Part shown: in pieces, positions 9,261-17,989 of the stretch
How the letters are laid out: each line of letters starts with the position of its first letter
Numbering within the stretch: position 1 is the first letter of the stretch
NCBI GenBank assembly: GCA_049999725.1
Contig: JBNGIS010012648.1
Location: 1 to 23,706 of the forward strand
Source of the DNA: Haplomitrium mnioides
Lineage: Eukaryota > Marchantiophyta > Haplomitriopsida > Calobryales
Direction: 5' to 3'
DNA length: 23,706 nucleotides
Program-made: the position numbers and the translations under genes
Notes under the pieces: generated by a model
Databases searched by the model: none
What the model saw: the letters and a program-made list of their open reading frames with translations, nothing else
Told to the model about the DNA's origin: nothing

Positions 9261-9947
9261 CTTCGGCCAAGCCCGCGGTAAGTCTCTGTTTCGGGCCCCC
9301 TTCCTTGCTCCCCTGTTGGGTTCCTCGCGGATCCCCCTTAACCGGGTTCCCCACGTCGGAAGACGCATCGGAACCAAGTTAAGTGGGCACCCCACTTAGG
9401 GAGGCGCCTTTCCGCAGACCCGCGGACCTCCTGGTGCTGCCACGTCGTCCGTGGAATCACGTGAAGGCTCAAGAGATGCCACGTTTCTGTGGAATCTGGC
9501 GGGACCTTTCAGGGACTCCACTCTTCTGTCAAGACTTACCAACTCGGATAGATAGTTCGATCGGCCTCTGCGAGGCTCGCTCTTGCTTGCGAGATTGAGG
9601 CGTCCCTCTTCCCTGGCCTTGCTCGCCCTCATGACGATCTCATCTCCTCCTGTCGACTCCTGATACTTACTTCCCGATTTGTGGCCGCTGCAGGACACCC
9701 GCGATCTGCCTTTCTTCGAAGTGCCTTCGGGCTTCCTTGTTGTTGATCCCTTCATCTTCCTCCTGCGATCGCCTCGCCATGGGTGGCTGCTCTATTCATT
9801 CTCCCCATGTCCCATTCCCGCATCCTCCTTAGGCCCACAGATTCCCGCTGGCCTGATTTGAATTAGAAAATGGGGCCCTTCCCCTAGCTGGCGATCCCTG
9901 CTCTCCTTCCTCCTCTTCTCCGCCATGATCCTGTCTTCCTCCCAAGA

Positions 9948-10090
9948 CTTATGCACCCTGCTCTTATCAGCTGTTTGAGGTAATCAGCTGTTCCTGCGAG
10001 GCCTTCACACTTGCTAAGGAGCATTTGGGTCGTTGATGCTTCTGATTATGTGAATTCTGCTTGAATGCTCCAAAGCACCGGCTGACAGAT
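9948..10090. other. Spacer at the palindrome axis
   Basis: This is the only part of the element with no inverted partner. It contains the close repeats ATCAGCTG(T) at 9966 and 9980. It also contains the segment TTCACACTTGCTAAGGAGCA, which recurs with changes on the other strand outside the element, near 6222-6245. No coding potential is visible. Confidence 0.55.
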
Positions 10091-10738
10091 TCATAGGAGG
10101 AAAATAGGATCATGGTGGAAAGATGAGCAGAGGGCAGTGATCGCCAGCCAGAGAAGGGGTCCCATTTCAAGTGTCCAAAGTAGGCCAATGGGAAGTCGTA
10201 GACCTCATGAGGATGCAGGGAACGTGGTCGAGCAGGGGAGAAGGGAACGACCAAGCCAGGTGAAGCGATCCGAGAAGAAAGAACAAATCCACAAGCACAC
10301 ATCCGAAGGCAATCAGAGGAGGCAGATCGCGGACATATCCTGTAGCGGCCACCAATCGGGAAGCAAGGATCGGGGAAGAAATGAGGAGGTAAGATTGTCA
10401 CAAGGGTATGCAAGGCCAAGGAAGAGGGATGCCTTGATCCTGCAAGCAGAAGCACGCCTGTAAGGGCCGATCGAACTCATTCTTCAGATCCGCGAACCCA
10501 AACGGAAATGTGGAGTTCCCTGAACAACCCGCAAGATCCCACGGAAACGTGGCATATCCGGACTGATTCACGGAATTCAACGGAAGACGTGGCAGCTCCA
10601 AGGAGTCTGAGTATCTGTAGGAAATCGCCTTCCTAAGTGGAGATCCCACTTAACCGGGTTCTGATCCATCTTACGACAAGAGAACCCCACTTAAGAGGGA
10701 TCCGGGAAGAGTACAACCGGGGAGCTCCAAAGAAGTGC

Positions 10739-11100
10739 CAAAAGGGTGACATAGCATGGGTCTGGCCGAAGGAAGACAGAAATTATCGAAAGGGTGATTC
10801 ATCAACGTTCCGACCAAGGAAGAACCAAAGAAGTTGAGAGGGTGACATAGTGTGGGTTTGGCCGAAGGAAGATGAAAGTTGCCGGAAGGGTGATTCATCA
10901 ACGTTCCGACCAAGGAAGAACCAAGGAAGTCGAAATGGTGACTTAGCGGGGATTCAACATAAGGAAAAGCAGAGGGAGCGGCAAAAGGGTCACTTAGCAC
11001 CGATTCGACCAGAGAAGATCTGAGGGAGCCAGAAGGGCAACATGGCACCGATCCGGTTCGGGAAGAAAGGGATACACCAAAAAGGTGCCTTATCAAAGAA
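10739..11100 (+). repeat. 48-bp tandem repeat array, right arm, about 8 units
   Basis: Unit starts near 10742, 10788, 10839, 10887, 10935, 10984, 11033 and 11080, with the phrase (A/G)AAGGGTGA(C/T)(A/T)TAGC. Two units form a higher-order ~97-bp pair (10742 and 10839 are nearly identical over GGGTGACATAG and GGCCGAAGGAAGA; 10788 and 10887 share GGGTGATTCATCAACGTTCC). The array is noncoding as far as I can see. Confidence 0.7.
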
Positions 11101-11189
11101 CCGGCTTGACGAAATAGCAACATCAGCACAAGTTCTTATTTGGTGAGCACAGGAAGTCCGTTAGTCAACTTCGGAAGGAAGTCATTTGA

Positions 11190-11339
11190 CGGTCTGCCTA
11201 CCCCTTTGCGGGGCGGCGTCGGATGGCGCCCTTCGGACGACGTGGTGCTCGGGTAAGCGAGAGGAGGATTCTGAAGGTCAACTTTGGAAGGGAGTCAAGC
11301 AACGGTCCGCCTACCCTTTTGCGGGGTGGCGTCGGACGG
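11190..11339. repeat. Two GC-rich stem-loop modules, right arm
   Basis: CGGTCTGCCTACCCCTTTGC followed by GGGGCGGCGTCGGA at 11190-11224, and the CGGTCCGCCTACCCTTTTGC form at 11303-11339. These are the reverse complement of the left-arm modules. The hairpin core CCCCTTTGCGGGG is intact in the first; the second has one base changed (CCCTTTTGCGGGG). Confidence 0.65.
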
Positions 11340-12902
11340 TGGTGTAGCGGATGATGTGGTGCGCGAAGGATAGCTGGGAATCTACAAGGGAATCTGCCAA
11401 GATTTTGTGGGCAGAGTTCTGCGGGGCGCTTTGGAACTCTTTTCCGAAGAACTCTTCAGACCTGGCTCTGCGGGAATCTACATAATCTCTATCCGCAAGA
11501 TGCCTCCAATGCCCTGTTATCATTGTACTTGTCGTTTCTCGACCAACTAACGGGACATGTGACGCGCACCTGTTCTCCATTATAACGAGATTAACCACCA
11601 TCAGAGCCACACATCGACACTTCCTTTTCCAAAGTTAATGAAATTACCGACTTTCAAACAAGGCATGCTAGAGGGGCGTGGGATCGTTCGGGGAGAGAGG
11701 AGGGTATACCTCGAGAAACACTGATTTAGTCGATGAGATGCACAAGCAAGCGAGGGAGTTGCATATGCAATCAAAGAACGCAAGAGCAACCTCGCAACAG
11801 AGAAGTGGCACATGGTAAAGGAGTGGGAAATTATCTGAAGGGATCGCGTGAAGCGGGTGGACTAGTTCTAGGGGGCCAAGGGTATTCGGAGGTGGACTGG
11901 AGGGGCACCGTGAAATTGCAGAGTGAGGAGCTCTAGATGATCGGGCGATCCAGATGAACTCGTCCTCGTAGGTGGACCAGGGCGGAGGTGAAACAATACA
12001 TGATTCTTGACGGGATTTCGGCCTGCTGAGAACTAAAGAGAGACTATTGAGTGAGGAGCTTGGAGTCATCTCTGCATTTTCTGTGCAAGCGCATTATCTC
12101 ATAGTGCTCGGAGTGTGCTCTGGTGTCAATATTCAAGTGGAGTCGAGAGAGAGGGGGTTGTGTTAGTGCTTGAGCACTGCGGAGTAAGACTTGTCAAGGC
12201 TCGGAGTGAAGTGGATTACATTCAGTTGGAGAGACTGTGGCTTTTACATAGGTGGAACTAAAAGAAATCCTCTTCTTAGCCTGAGGAAGTAAAGTTAAGA
12301 CTTCTCGCGAGGGAAGTAGAAAAAACTATTTGGAGAAGGGTGCGTGAGTGGTGGTTGTTGATAAGATTGGAAGGCAGTGAGGGAATTAGTTCAGAGGGTC
12401 TTCAAGGACTCTGTTTCTAATTCCAGTACATAATGTTAAACAATTTGTATAGCGGAGTATAGGTAGATTATCATTTTGCAGTTAAGTTCAAGTAGTAGAG
12501 TAATATCCAATATATCAGAACTGTTGTACTCGATCTGTAACAATTCTGAGAGGGGGAGTCCATACTTCTGTAATTGTCCCTAGGTGCAAGGCACAACAAC
12601 TTTCTACCCCAATTACATATAAGGTGGCAGGGTCTCAAGTTTTGAGTCGTGGGAATACATGGACATAATTACACAAAGAAGATTGAGTGTGGAGAATGTT
12701 GACCTGAATCGTGAATGAATGATTGTTTGAAGAGAGTAAGTGGTGAATCAAAGGCTAGTAAGGAAAGTGAGAATCCTTAAAGCCTCAAAGCGATAACTAG
12801 CAAGGGGCCATCTCAAAAAAGAACCTGAATACCTACAATTTGTCATCCCTTGCATCCCAAGAGGTGATTGTGAAGGTTAATGTCGGAAACAGGGGAGTGA
12901 CA

Positions 12903-13260
12903 AAGAGCCTCTTGAGCAGTCTCAAAGTTTGAATAAGGTTCTAAAGTAGTGTCATAAAGCAAATAGCCTTTCTACAAAACCTTGCACCAAACTTGTGGAT
13001 GCCGCCTTTGTTTGATAACTCTTTTTGCCAAGATGTGGTCCATTTCAAACTCTTCATGATCATACGGCACAATAACCGAAGGAGGAAGTTTAACGTGATT
13101 TGGAAACAAAAATTGACTAGGGATAAAAAGCTTAAGTTTAGAGACATAGAACACAAGATGATTATTCATATGAAGAGGAAGATCAAGTTTATAAACAACG
13201 AGAGAAATAACTTGAGAAATAGAGAAAGGACCAATCCAAGCAAGAGAAATCTTGCGGACT
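12903..13260 (-). pseudogene. Gypsy integrase C-terminus and chromodomain (broken)
   Basis: On the minus strand WIGPFSISQVI and VVYKLDLP lead into HLVFYVSKLKLF, the typical integrase C-terminal beta-barrel wording (HPVFHVSxLK). Then EEFEMDHIL opens a chromodomain (13055 downward), continuing VWCKVL, stop, KGYLLYDTT, LEPYSNFETAQEAL. Chromodomains bind methylated histone tails and steer integration into heterochromatin; their presence places this element among Ty3/gypsy chromoviruses. The stop at 12972-12974 is TAG where family members have Trp (TGG), and the aromatic-cage Trp of the TWEP motif is Leu. The sequence is cut at 12903 by the palindrome, only a few residues after the domain. Confidence 0.8.
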
Positions 13261-13429
13261 TGAGTATCTTAAGACAATGGGAGATCGTTAGTAGACAACA
13301 TAACTTGGTTACCTAAAACATAAGAGAAATCACGATGACGCCTATCAGCATATTGTTTTTGTCAATTTTGAGCAATAGTAAGATGATTGCAAGCATCTTG
13401 CAAAGAAGAAGATAAACGAGACAAAAAGG

Positions 13430-14110
13430 TAGAAATACTTAGAATATTGAAATATTCTTGTTTGGAGTTGTTGTAGGCAAACTCCACAACCGATAAGAAA
13501 TTATGCCAATCGATGTGATAATATGGATGAATGTGCAAAGCATATCCTCCACAATGTGATTAGCATGTTTTGTTGGCCTATCTAGTTGAGGATGATAAGC
13601 AATAGACATAGAGAGTTTGGTTCTCAAAAGCTTTAAGAACTCTCGCTAAAACTTCTTTATCAAATATTAACAACTTGGGTATTCCATGATGGGGGAAGAC
13701 AAAATCAAAGTAAATTTTTTCCAATTGTAGAGCATCCACTCTATCCACTATTGATGTTAAATGAGTCTGCTTGTTGAGTTTGTTCACAAACACCACAATG
13801 GCAATAAACCCATGAGACGTAGTTGGAAGTGAAGTAGCAAGATCCAAACAAACATGTTCCCAATAAGCAGTAGAAATTGGTGGTGGATGAAGAAGTACTG
13901 CTGGTTTTTTATTTGAAGCTTTGTTTTGCTGACAACTTTCATACGAACAAACAAAACCACTAACATGTGGCTAAGTTGGGCCACCACCAAGTGTGCTAAA
14001 GCAACTCTATAGTTCTATCTACTCCTAGATACCTTGAAATAAGAATGTCATGCGCTTTTTGTAAACAAGTCATTTGAAGCGTATCATCTTGTAGAACATA
14101 AATTTGATAG
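13430..14110 (-). pseudogene. Gypsy integrase catalytic core (broken)
   Basis: The zinc-binding end is recognisable as CSYESCQQNK near 13920-13950. The core follows as LDLATSLPTTSHG (first catalytic Asp), HGIPKLLIFDKEVLA (second Asp) and AYHPQLDRPTKHAN. In the last motif the catalytic Glu expected after the HPQTDGQxE pattern is Lys (AAA, codon 13568-13570), a G-to-A change that should abolish activity. At least two frameshifts split the region: one between 13784 and 13990, and one near 13600-13627. It lies between RNase H and the C-terminal domain, the Ty3/gypsy order. Confidence 0.8.
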
Positions 14111-14112
14111 TC

Positions 14113-14720
14113 TCAATAGAAAATACCATCTCGAATAGAAAAAGAATGATACTTGTATTTTTTTGGATAACTTTTGCTAGTTGTCTTATTAAGATGTAAA
14201 ATGCTAATGTCAACCACCTCTATTTTATTCACTTGATGATCCAGCCTTCGTGACAATGCATCAAAAAAGGTGTAAAAATTTCCAAGCTTGAACTCCAACT
14301 TGATATGGAATAGTTGCAATTGATCTTCCCATTGGTGATGTTGACTTGTCATATTTTTCAAATAGATTGCTTGCAACAATGGCTTGTGGTGTGTGTACAT
14401 AAGTACATGTCTCTCCAAAAGATAACGTCTCTATATTTTAGTAGCATAAACCATTGCCAATTGTTTTTTTATCCCTTGCAAAATAATTCTCTTTGTTGTA
14501 TTTAATCGGTGTGACATGAAGGCAATTGAATGAAGTCCATTCTCAAACTCTTGTTGCAAAATTTCTCCAATAGAAAAATTAGAAGTATCAAAATCAACTA
14601 TATAGCGTGTCTTTGGATCACATTGCTTTATAATAGAATGAGAAGAGATTCCATTCTAGAAATGTTCAAATGTCATTTGCTCTTTGGCGGTTTATTAAAA
14701 CTTGACATCTTTGCCTAACA
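14113..14720 (-). pseudogene. Gypsy RNase H domain (broken)
   Basis: Minus-strand blocks in order are YIVDFDTSNFSIGEILQQ (about 14554-14603, carrying the first active-site Asp in the usual DASxxAIGxVLxQ place), FENGLHSIAFMSHRLNTTK, LERHVLMYTHHKPL (the usual VYTDHKxL has His for Asp), and KLGNFYTFFDALSRRLDHQ. The DALSRR ending at 14247-14264 is diagnostic of plant gypsy elements. In-frame stops lie near 14430-14460 and in the upstream connection. The enzyme would remove RNA from RNA-DNA hybrids during reverse transcription. It is dead here. Confidence 0.8.
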
Positions 14721-15530
14721 AATCTCTAAGTAGTACAACAATATGCACATAGTAATGGTTGAATCGTCAATAGAAGCTTCCCAATCTATTGAAGGATTTA
14801 ATGTTCTTTTCCTTCTTTAGTGTTGGTCAATCTATAATGGCTTAAATTTTCTCTTTTTCCATCTTGATGCCATTTGCAGAGACCTTGTGTCAAAGGTAAT
14901 TAACCTCTTGCTTTCAAAATTTGCACTTGAATCTCTTGCAATAAAATTTTTAATTGTGCAACCTTTGCAAAACTTGTTTCAAATGATCCCAATGTTGAGC
15001 TTTAATTTTACTGGAAATAAGAATGTCATTCAAGAATACCAAAAATAACTTATCCAATAATGCATCAAAAATTTGATGTATTTAATCCATGAATATAGCT
15101 AGAGAATCAGTGATACCAAATGTAGAGATCTTTCACTCAAAATACCCACACCTCGTATGAAAAGCTATCTTAGTCACATCACTTCACTTGATAGGAATTT
15201 TCCAATAACCACTTCAAAGATCTAGCTTGGTAAAGAACCGCGCACCACTCACTTGGTCCAAAAAATCATTAATACGTTGTAAAAAATAGGCATTCTTTAC
15301 TTTTTGATTGTTCAAACCACGATAATATCTACAAAGACAAAAACCACCATCTTTCTTTGGTACAAAGAATACTGATGCTCCTCAAAGCAAAGTATTGTAT
15401 TGAATAAAATCCTCCTCAAAGAGATTTTTCAAGGTCTTGCAAAGCTCTTCCAACTCTTGTGGTGATAACCGATATATAGGTCGATTATAAAAAGTACTTC
15501 TTGGTATCAACTCAATTGGAAAGAGTATTC
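14721..15530 (-). pseudogene. Gypsy reverse transcriptase (broken)
   Basis: Blocks in order are IELIPRSTFYNRPIYRLSP (15480-15530), SVFFVPKKDGGF, YYRGLNNQKVKNAYF, GARFFTKLDL, then SGYWKIPI and VTKIAF. The catalytic box reads FLND (15025-15036) where family members have (F/Y)xDD, so one of the paired Asp residues is Asn. Stops at 15382-15384, 15214-15216 and 15133-15135 are TGA where the family has Trp, Arg and Trp. Later parts toward RNase H are frameshifted. Each of these stops and the Asn change is explained by one C-to-T or G-to-A change, as expected of methylated, silenced copies. Confidence 0.8.
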
Positions 15531-15531
15531 G

Positions 15532-15903
15532 TCAGTCATCGGGTAACCTTTTTAGCAAATTATTTGAAAACACATTGAAAAACTTTTTCAAAACATCATC
15601 AATGATTGAGGTCGATACAAATTTCCCTCCCTTCTTATTCAAGTTCATGATAGGATTTGTATACACAGAAAAGACAAGCAACTCTTTCTCCATTAAAGCT
15701 TTATATTGAATTGATTTAGACCTCTTCATCAACGGTGTCGAATGCTCCAAAAGAATTCGCTTTCCTTGTAAAGTTACTTGAATTTGTCGATTTTTCCAAT
15801 CAACCTTATTAGATCGATCTTCAAGCCAAGACAAGCTTAAAATAATGTTATATTGTACAAAAGCAAATAATAAAATCCGTAACTTTCTTCTATTCTTTGG
15901 CAA
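15532..15903 (-). pseudogene. Gypsy protease C-terminal part and protease-RT linker
   Basis: An open stretch of about 120 codons contains NIILSLSWLEDRSNKVDW, matching the DVILGMxWL motif at the end of plant gypsy aspartic proteases. A linker follows, ending LLKRLPDD, equivalent to the PxxLPPxR start of the RT region. The active-site DTG/DSG motif should lie upstream at about 16000-16130, but I cannot find a clean copy because the sequence there is degraded. No activity is expected. Confidence 0.7.
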
Positions 15904-16169
15904 TCTTTAAAAAAAATAACTTGTGTGAGTGGAGCACCTCATGTTTTTGGCCATCGGTCATAGTCACAAAACTTCCCATGATAGCAAAGTTTTAGCTTTG
16001 ATTTTCTTCAAAAAAGATAATGATATGAAATTTTCATAATGTTAACTATCTCTCAACATTATACAAGAATGTTTATCAACCATATTATTTCGACAAAATA
16101 AGGTGCTTTGAGTTCTTGTCAAGATTTTAGTTCCATTGAAACTAATCAAGCTCTCAATAAAACGTTTGA

Positions 16170-17060
16170 CTGTTTTTAGTAAGGTCTCTCATTTCCTTGG
16201 TTTTCATCTTCAACAATTGTTGCTTTAACAAGACCAAGTGGTTGATCTTGGCAACGTGGAAAATTTGCAATCTTATAATCAAGTTGTCGACAATAAAAAC
16301 ATCCTCTGTTTTGGTGTGGACCCTCACGCTCTACATCGATAAGTGTCATTCTTTGTATCACATCAAGCTTCATAAGTACAACCTCATTTGATAGCACATG
16401 AACATTTGGTAAAGCTTGTTGTAGACGTGACCTAACTTTGATAGTCGCTAAATAAGTCGTATCATTTAGCCATATACATTGCTCCTTCTAGTTGAGAAGG
16501 CTCTCTCATTGTCACTTCCATTCTGGTGAGAGGCTTCAATCTTTGAATTAAACGATCTACAACTTTTGCCTTATCCATAGTAATAATTTGTATAATGATA
16601 ATATGAAATTATGTGATATAGCTTCTCATTGTATCTAGTTGCTTCAATTTTGTCAATCAATCTCTTGCCACCTTTAGAGCATTCAGAACTAAAAATCTTA
16701 AATTCACCACTTCTTTGAACTCTTTTCCCAAATCAATTGGAGCAAAAAATTCCAAGTTGAGCTTTCTCCATTTGATATATCCACTAAGTTTTTGCAACTC
16801 TTTCCAATTGACTTGCAGCAAATAGAATTCTTCAACCATCTTCAATGATGTTTGTAGTCTCAAAATATTGCTTGCAATCAAACAAAACATTCTGAGATGC
16901 ATTAGAAACCGTCTTTTTGTCATATGTTTTTGGTTTGGAAAACTGCATATGACTTTCTTCTTCTTCAAAATATGCCTTTTTTTCCCACTTTCATTTGAAC
17001 CTTCAAAATGCAAGAAAGATGTTCAATTTGTTGTTGCATTGCTTCTTGATTCTCTATGTA
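16170..17060 (-). pseudogene. Gypsy gag with degenerate zinc knuckle (broken)
   Basis: The recognisable core is DRLIQRLKPLTRMEVTMREP (about 16507-16566), matching the F(I/V)xGLKPxTRMEVxxRxP block of gypsy gag, followed by QLEGAMYMA. Further on, CFYCRQLDYKIANFPRC (16252-16304) is a nucleocapsid zinc knuckle in which the His ligand position is lost. The N-terminal part (to about 17060) is frameshifted. One readable stretch is VNWKELQKLSGYIKWRKL. It begins just inside the primer-binding site. Gag would form the cytoplasmic virus-like particle. Confidence 0.7.
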
Positions 17061-17082
17061 ACTCTCCACCAAAAAGAATTGT

Positions 17083-17095
17083 GGCTCTGATACCA
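17083..17095 (-). other. Primer-binding site for initiator tRNA-Met
   Basis: TGGTATCAGAGCC on the minus strand, the standard plant initiator tRNA-Met primer site. It lies one base inside the LTR end (17097). It fixes the element's orientation and identifies 17097-17614 as the 5' LTR. Confidence 0.9.
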
Positions 17096-17096
17096 A

Positions 17097-17614
17097 TGTA
17101 AGAGAACTCAAAGATTAATTTCCAAATGAGTAACAACTCCAAGATAACTTTAAAAGAGTTATGCAACTCAAAGCCAATAAGAAAGAGAAAGTTGTAAAAC
17201 AACTCAAAGACCAACTTCCAAATAAGCAACAACTCCAAGATAACTCTAATATAGTTATGTAACTCAAGACCAATAAGCAAGCAAAAGCCAAGAGTGCAAG
17301 CCAAAGCCAAGCAACCAAAGAGCCAAAACCGTATTGAGAAGAACACAAGAATGAGAAGTGGGCTATGAAGCCCTTTTATTATACAAGAGAAAAAGGTGTT
17401 ATCCCTCTTTCTTCACTTACAAAATACTTCCAATTTTAGCTCTAAAATTGATCACTTGGAAGTCACTTCTAATTTCAACTTTAAAAGCTCTAAAAGTAAC
17501 CTTGAAGGGAAGTAATCTTATCTAAACTCAATTTGAAAAGTAGCTCTCTACCACTTCTTTTTTTCCTTGTTATTTTCTTTATAAATAACATAACATCATG
17601 CTTGTACTATTACA
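17097..17614 (-). repeat. 5' LTR of the gypsy chromovirus (518 bp)
   Basis: On the minus strand it starts TGTAATAGTACAAG at 17614 and ends CTCTTACA at 17097, giving TG...CA ends, directly followed by the primer-binding site. A TATA-like box (TATAATAAAAGG, about 17373-17384) sits in front of GGGCTTCATAGCCC (17360-17373), a perfectly paired 5-bp hairpin around a 4-base loop. Transcription would start just downstream. The part nearest the PBS carries a 96-bp internal duplication. The outer flank begins AAAAC, but its duplicate cannot be located. Confidence 0.85.
17106..17283 (-). repeat. 96-bp duplication inside the gypsy LTR
   Basis: ACTCAAAGATTAATTTCCAA at 17106 and ACTCAAAGACCAACTTCCAA at 17202 each begin a unit containing AACAACTCCAAGATAACT and a GTTATG.AACTCAA.(G)CCAATAAG ending. 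The duplication lies downstream of the predicted transcription start, in R/U5. Confidence 0.75.
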
Positions 17615-17624
17615 AAAACCAAAG

Positions 17625-17988
17625 TTCAAGCCAAAGCCAAGCAACTAAAGAGTCAAGTCGAATTAAGAGGAACTTCATAATGAGAAGTGAGGCTATGAAG
17701 CCTTTTTATTTATATAAGAGAAGAAGTTTTCATCCCATTTTTTTCACTTACAAGTCACTTCCAATTGAAGCTCTAAAAGTGAGCTTATCTTACTTTTCTA
17801 AATGTAACTTTAAAGGTAAGTAATTTTATCTAGCTTCAACCCTACAAGTAAACTTTTACCACTTCACTTAAAGTAACTTCAAAAGCAACTAATCGTAAAA
17901 TTATTTCAACCCTAAAATTAACCTTCTACCATTTCCTTCACTCTTCCTTGTTTTCTTATAAATAGCATGATATCATGTTTATACTATT
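17625..17988 (-). repeat. Second, truncated copy of the gypsy LTR, same orientation
   Basis: Matches 17283-17614: CAAGCCAAAGCCAAGCAAC, GGCTATGAAGCC, a TATA-like TTATATAAATAAAAAGG on the minus strand, TTCACTTACAA, and finally TATAAATAGCATGATATCAT with TACTATTAG. It lacks the PBS-proximal ~180 bp and is more diverged. It could be an older solo LTR or a tandem LTR left by unequal recombination. It ends exactly where the minisatellite begins. Confidence 0.75.
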
Positions 17989-17989
17989 A

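Larger units (their letters stand above)
6313..9947 (+). repeat. Left arm of the palindrome
   Basis: Starts TGTCACTCCCC at 6313 and pairs with the right arm until about 9947 (CCGCCATGATCCTGTCTTCC matches CCACCATGATCCTATTTTCC on the other strand). In order it holds: an LTR-like or UTR-like first kilobase with a TATTTATA box near 6929, a duplicated ~235-bp block (7328-7745), three GC-rich stem-loop modules (8198-8509), 48-bp repeats (about 8950-9260), and an inner region with GCCACGT and CGTTTCTGTGGAATCT blocks. Long open frames here come from a low stop density in GC-rich sequence and resemble no family I know. Confidence 0.7.
6313..12902. mobile_element. Giant imperfect palindrome / long-inverted-repeat element
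   Basis: Both ends begin TGTCACTCCCCTGTTT reading inward, and the inverted similarity continues through almost the whole 6.6 kb to a spacer near 9948-10090. Paired landmarks, left versus right read on the opposite strand, are: GATGGCCCCTTGC (6404 versus 12810), TGGACTCCCCCTCTCAG (6664 versus 12563), ACTTCCTCAGGCTA(A/G)GAAGA (7092 versus 12290), GATTCCCGCAGA(A/G)CCA, and CCATGATCCT near the axis (9923 versus 10116). Similarity is roughly three quarters in the stretches I compared. The left arm is longer because of extra internal duplications. The block is GC- and CpG-rich, unlike its AT-rich flanks. I recognise no transposase, gag or pol. It resembles a non-autonomous foldback or long-TIR element, or an inverted-duplicated LTR derivative. 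I see no target-site duplication. Confidence 0.75.
10091..12902 (-). repeat. Right arm of the palindrome
   Basis: Pairs with the left arm in reverse. From the axis outward it holds the CATGGTGG block, the GCCACGT/CGTTTCCGTGGGATCT blocks (on the minus strand), the 48-bp repeat array (10739-11100), two GC-rich stem-loop modules (11190-11339), the CCCGCAGAGCC region, and the AT-richer outer kilobase ending GGGAGTGACA at 12902. The outer end abuts the last codons of the gypsy chromodomain with no intervening sequence. Open frames are not family-like. Confidence 0.7.

Noticed and set aside
7723-9755. Several long open frames (100-190 codons) on both strands in the GC-rich arms
   Set aside because: They overlap in many frames on both strands, are Arg/Pro/Ser-rich, follow the repeat modules, and contain no domain I recognise. 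Low stop density in GC-rich repeats explains them.
6313-12902. The palindrome as an assembly artefact (mirrored contig)
   Set aside because: The arms differ by roughly a quarter of positions where compared, differ in length by about 0.8 kb, and carry arm-specific duplications. A mirrored artefact would be near identical. The nearby gap still calls for long-read confirmation.
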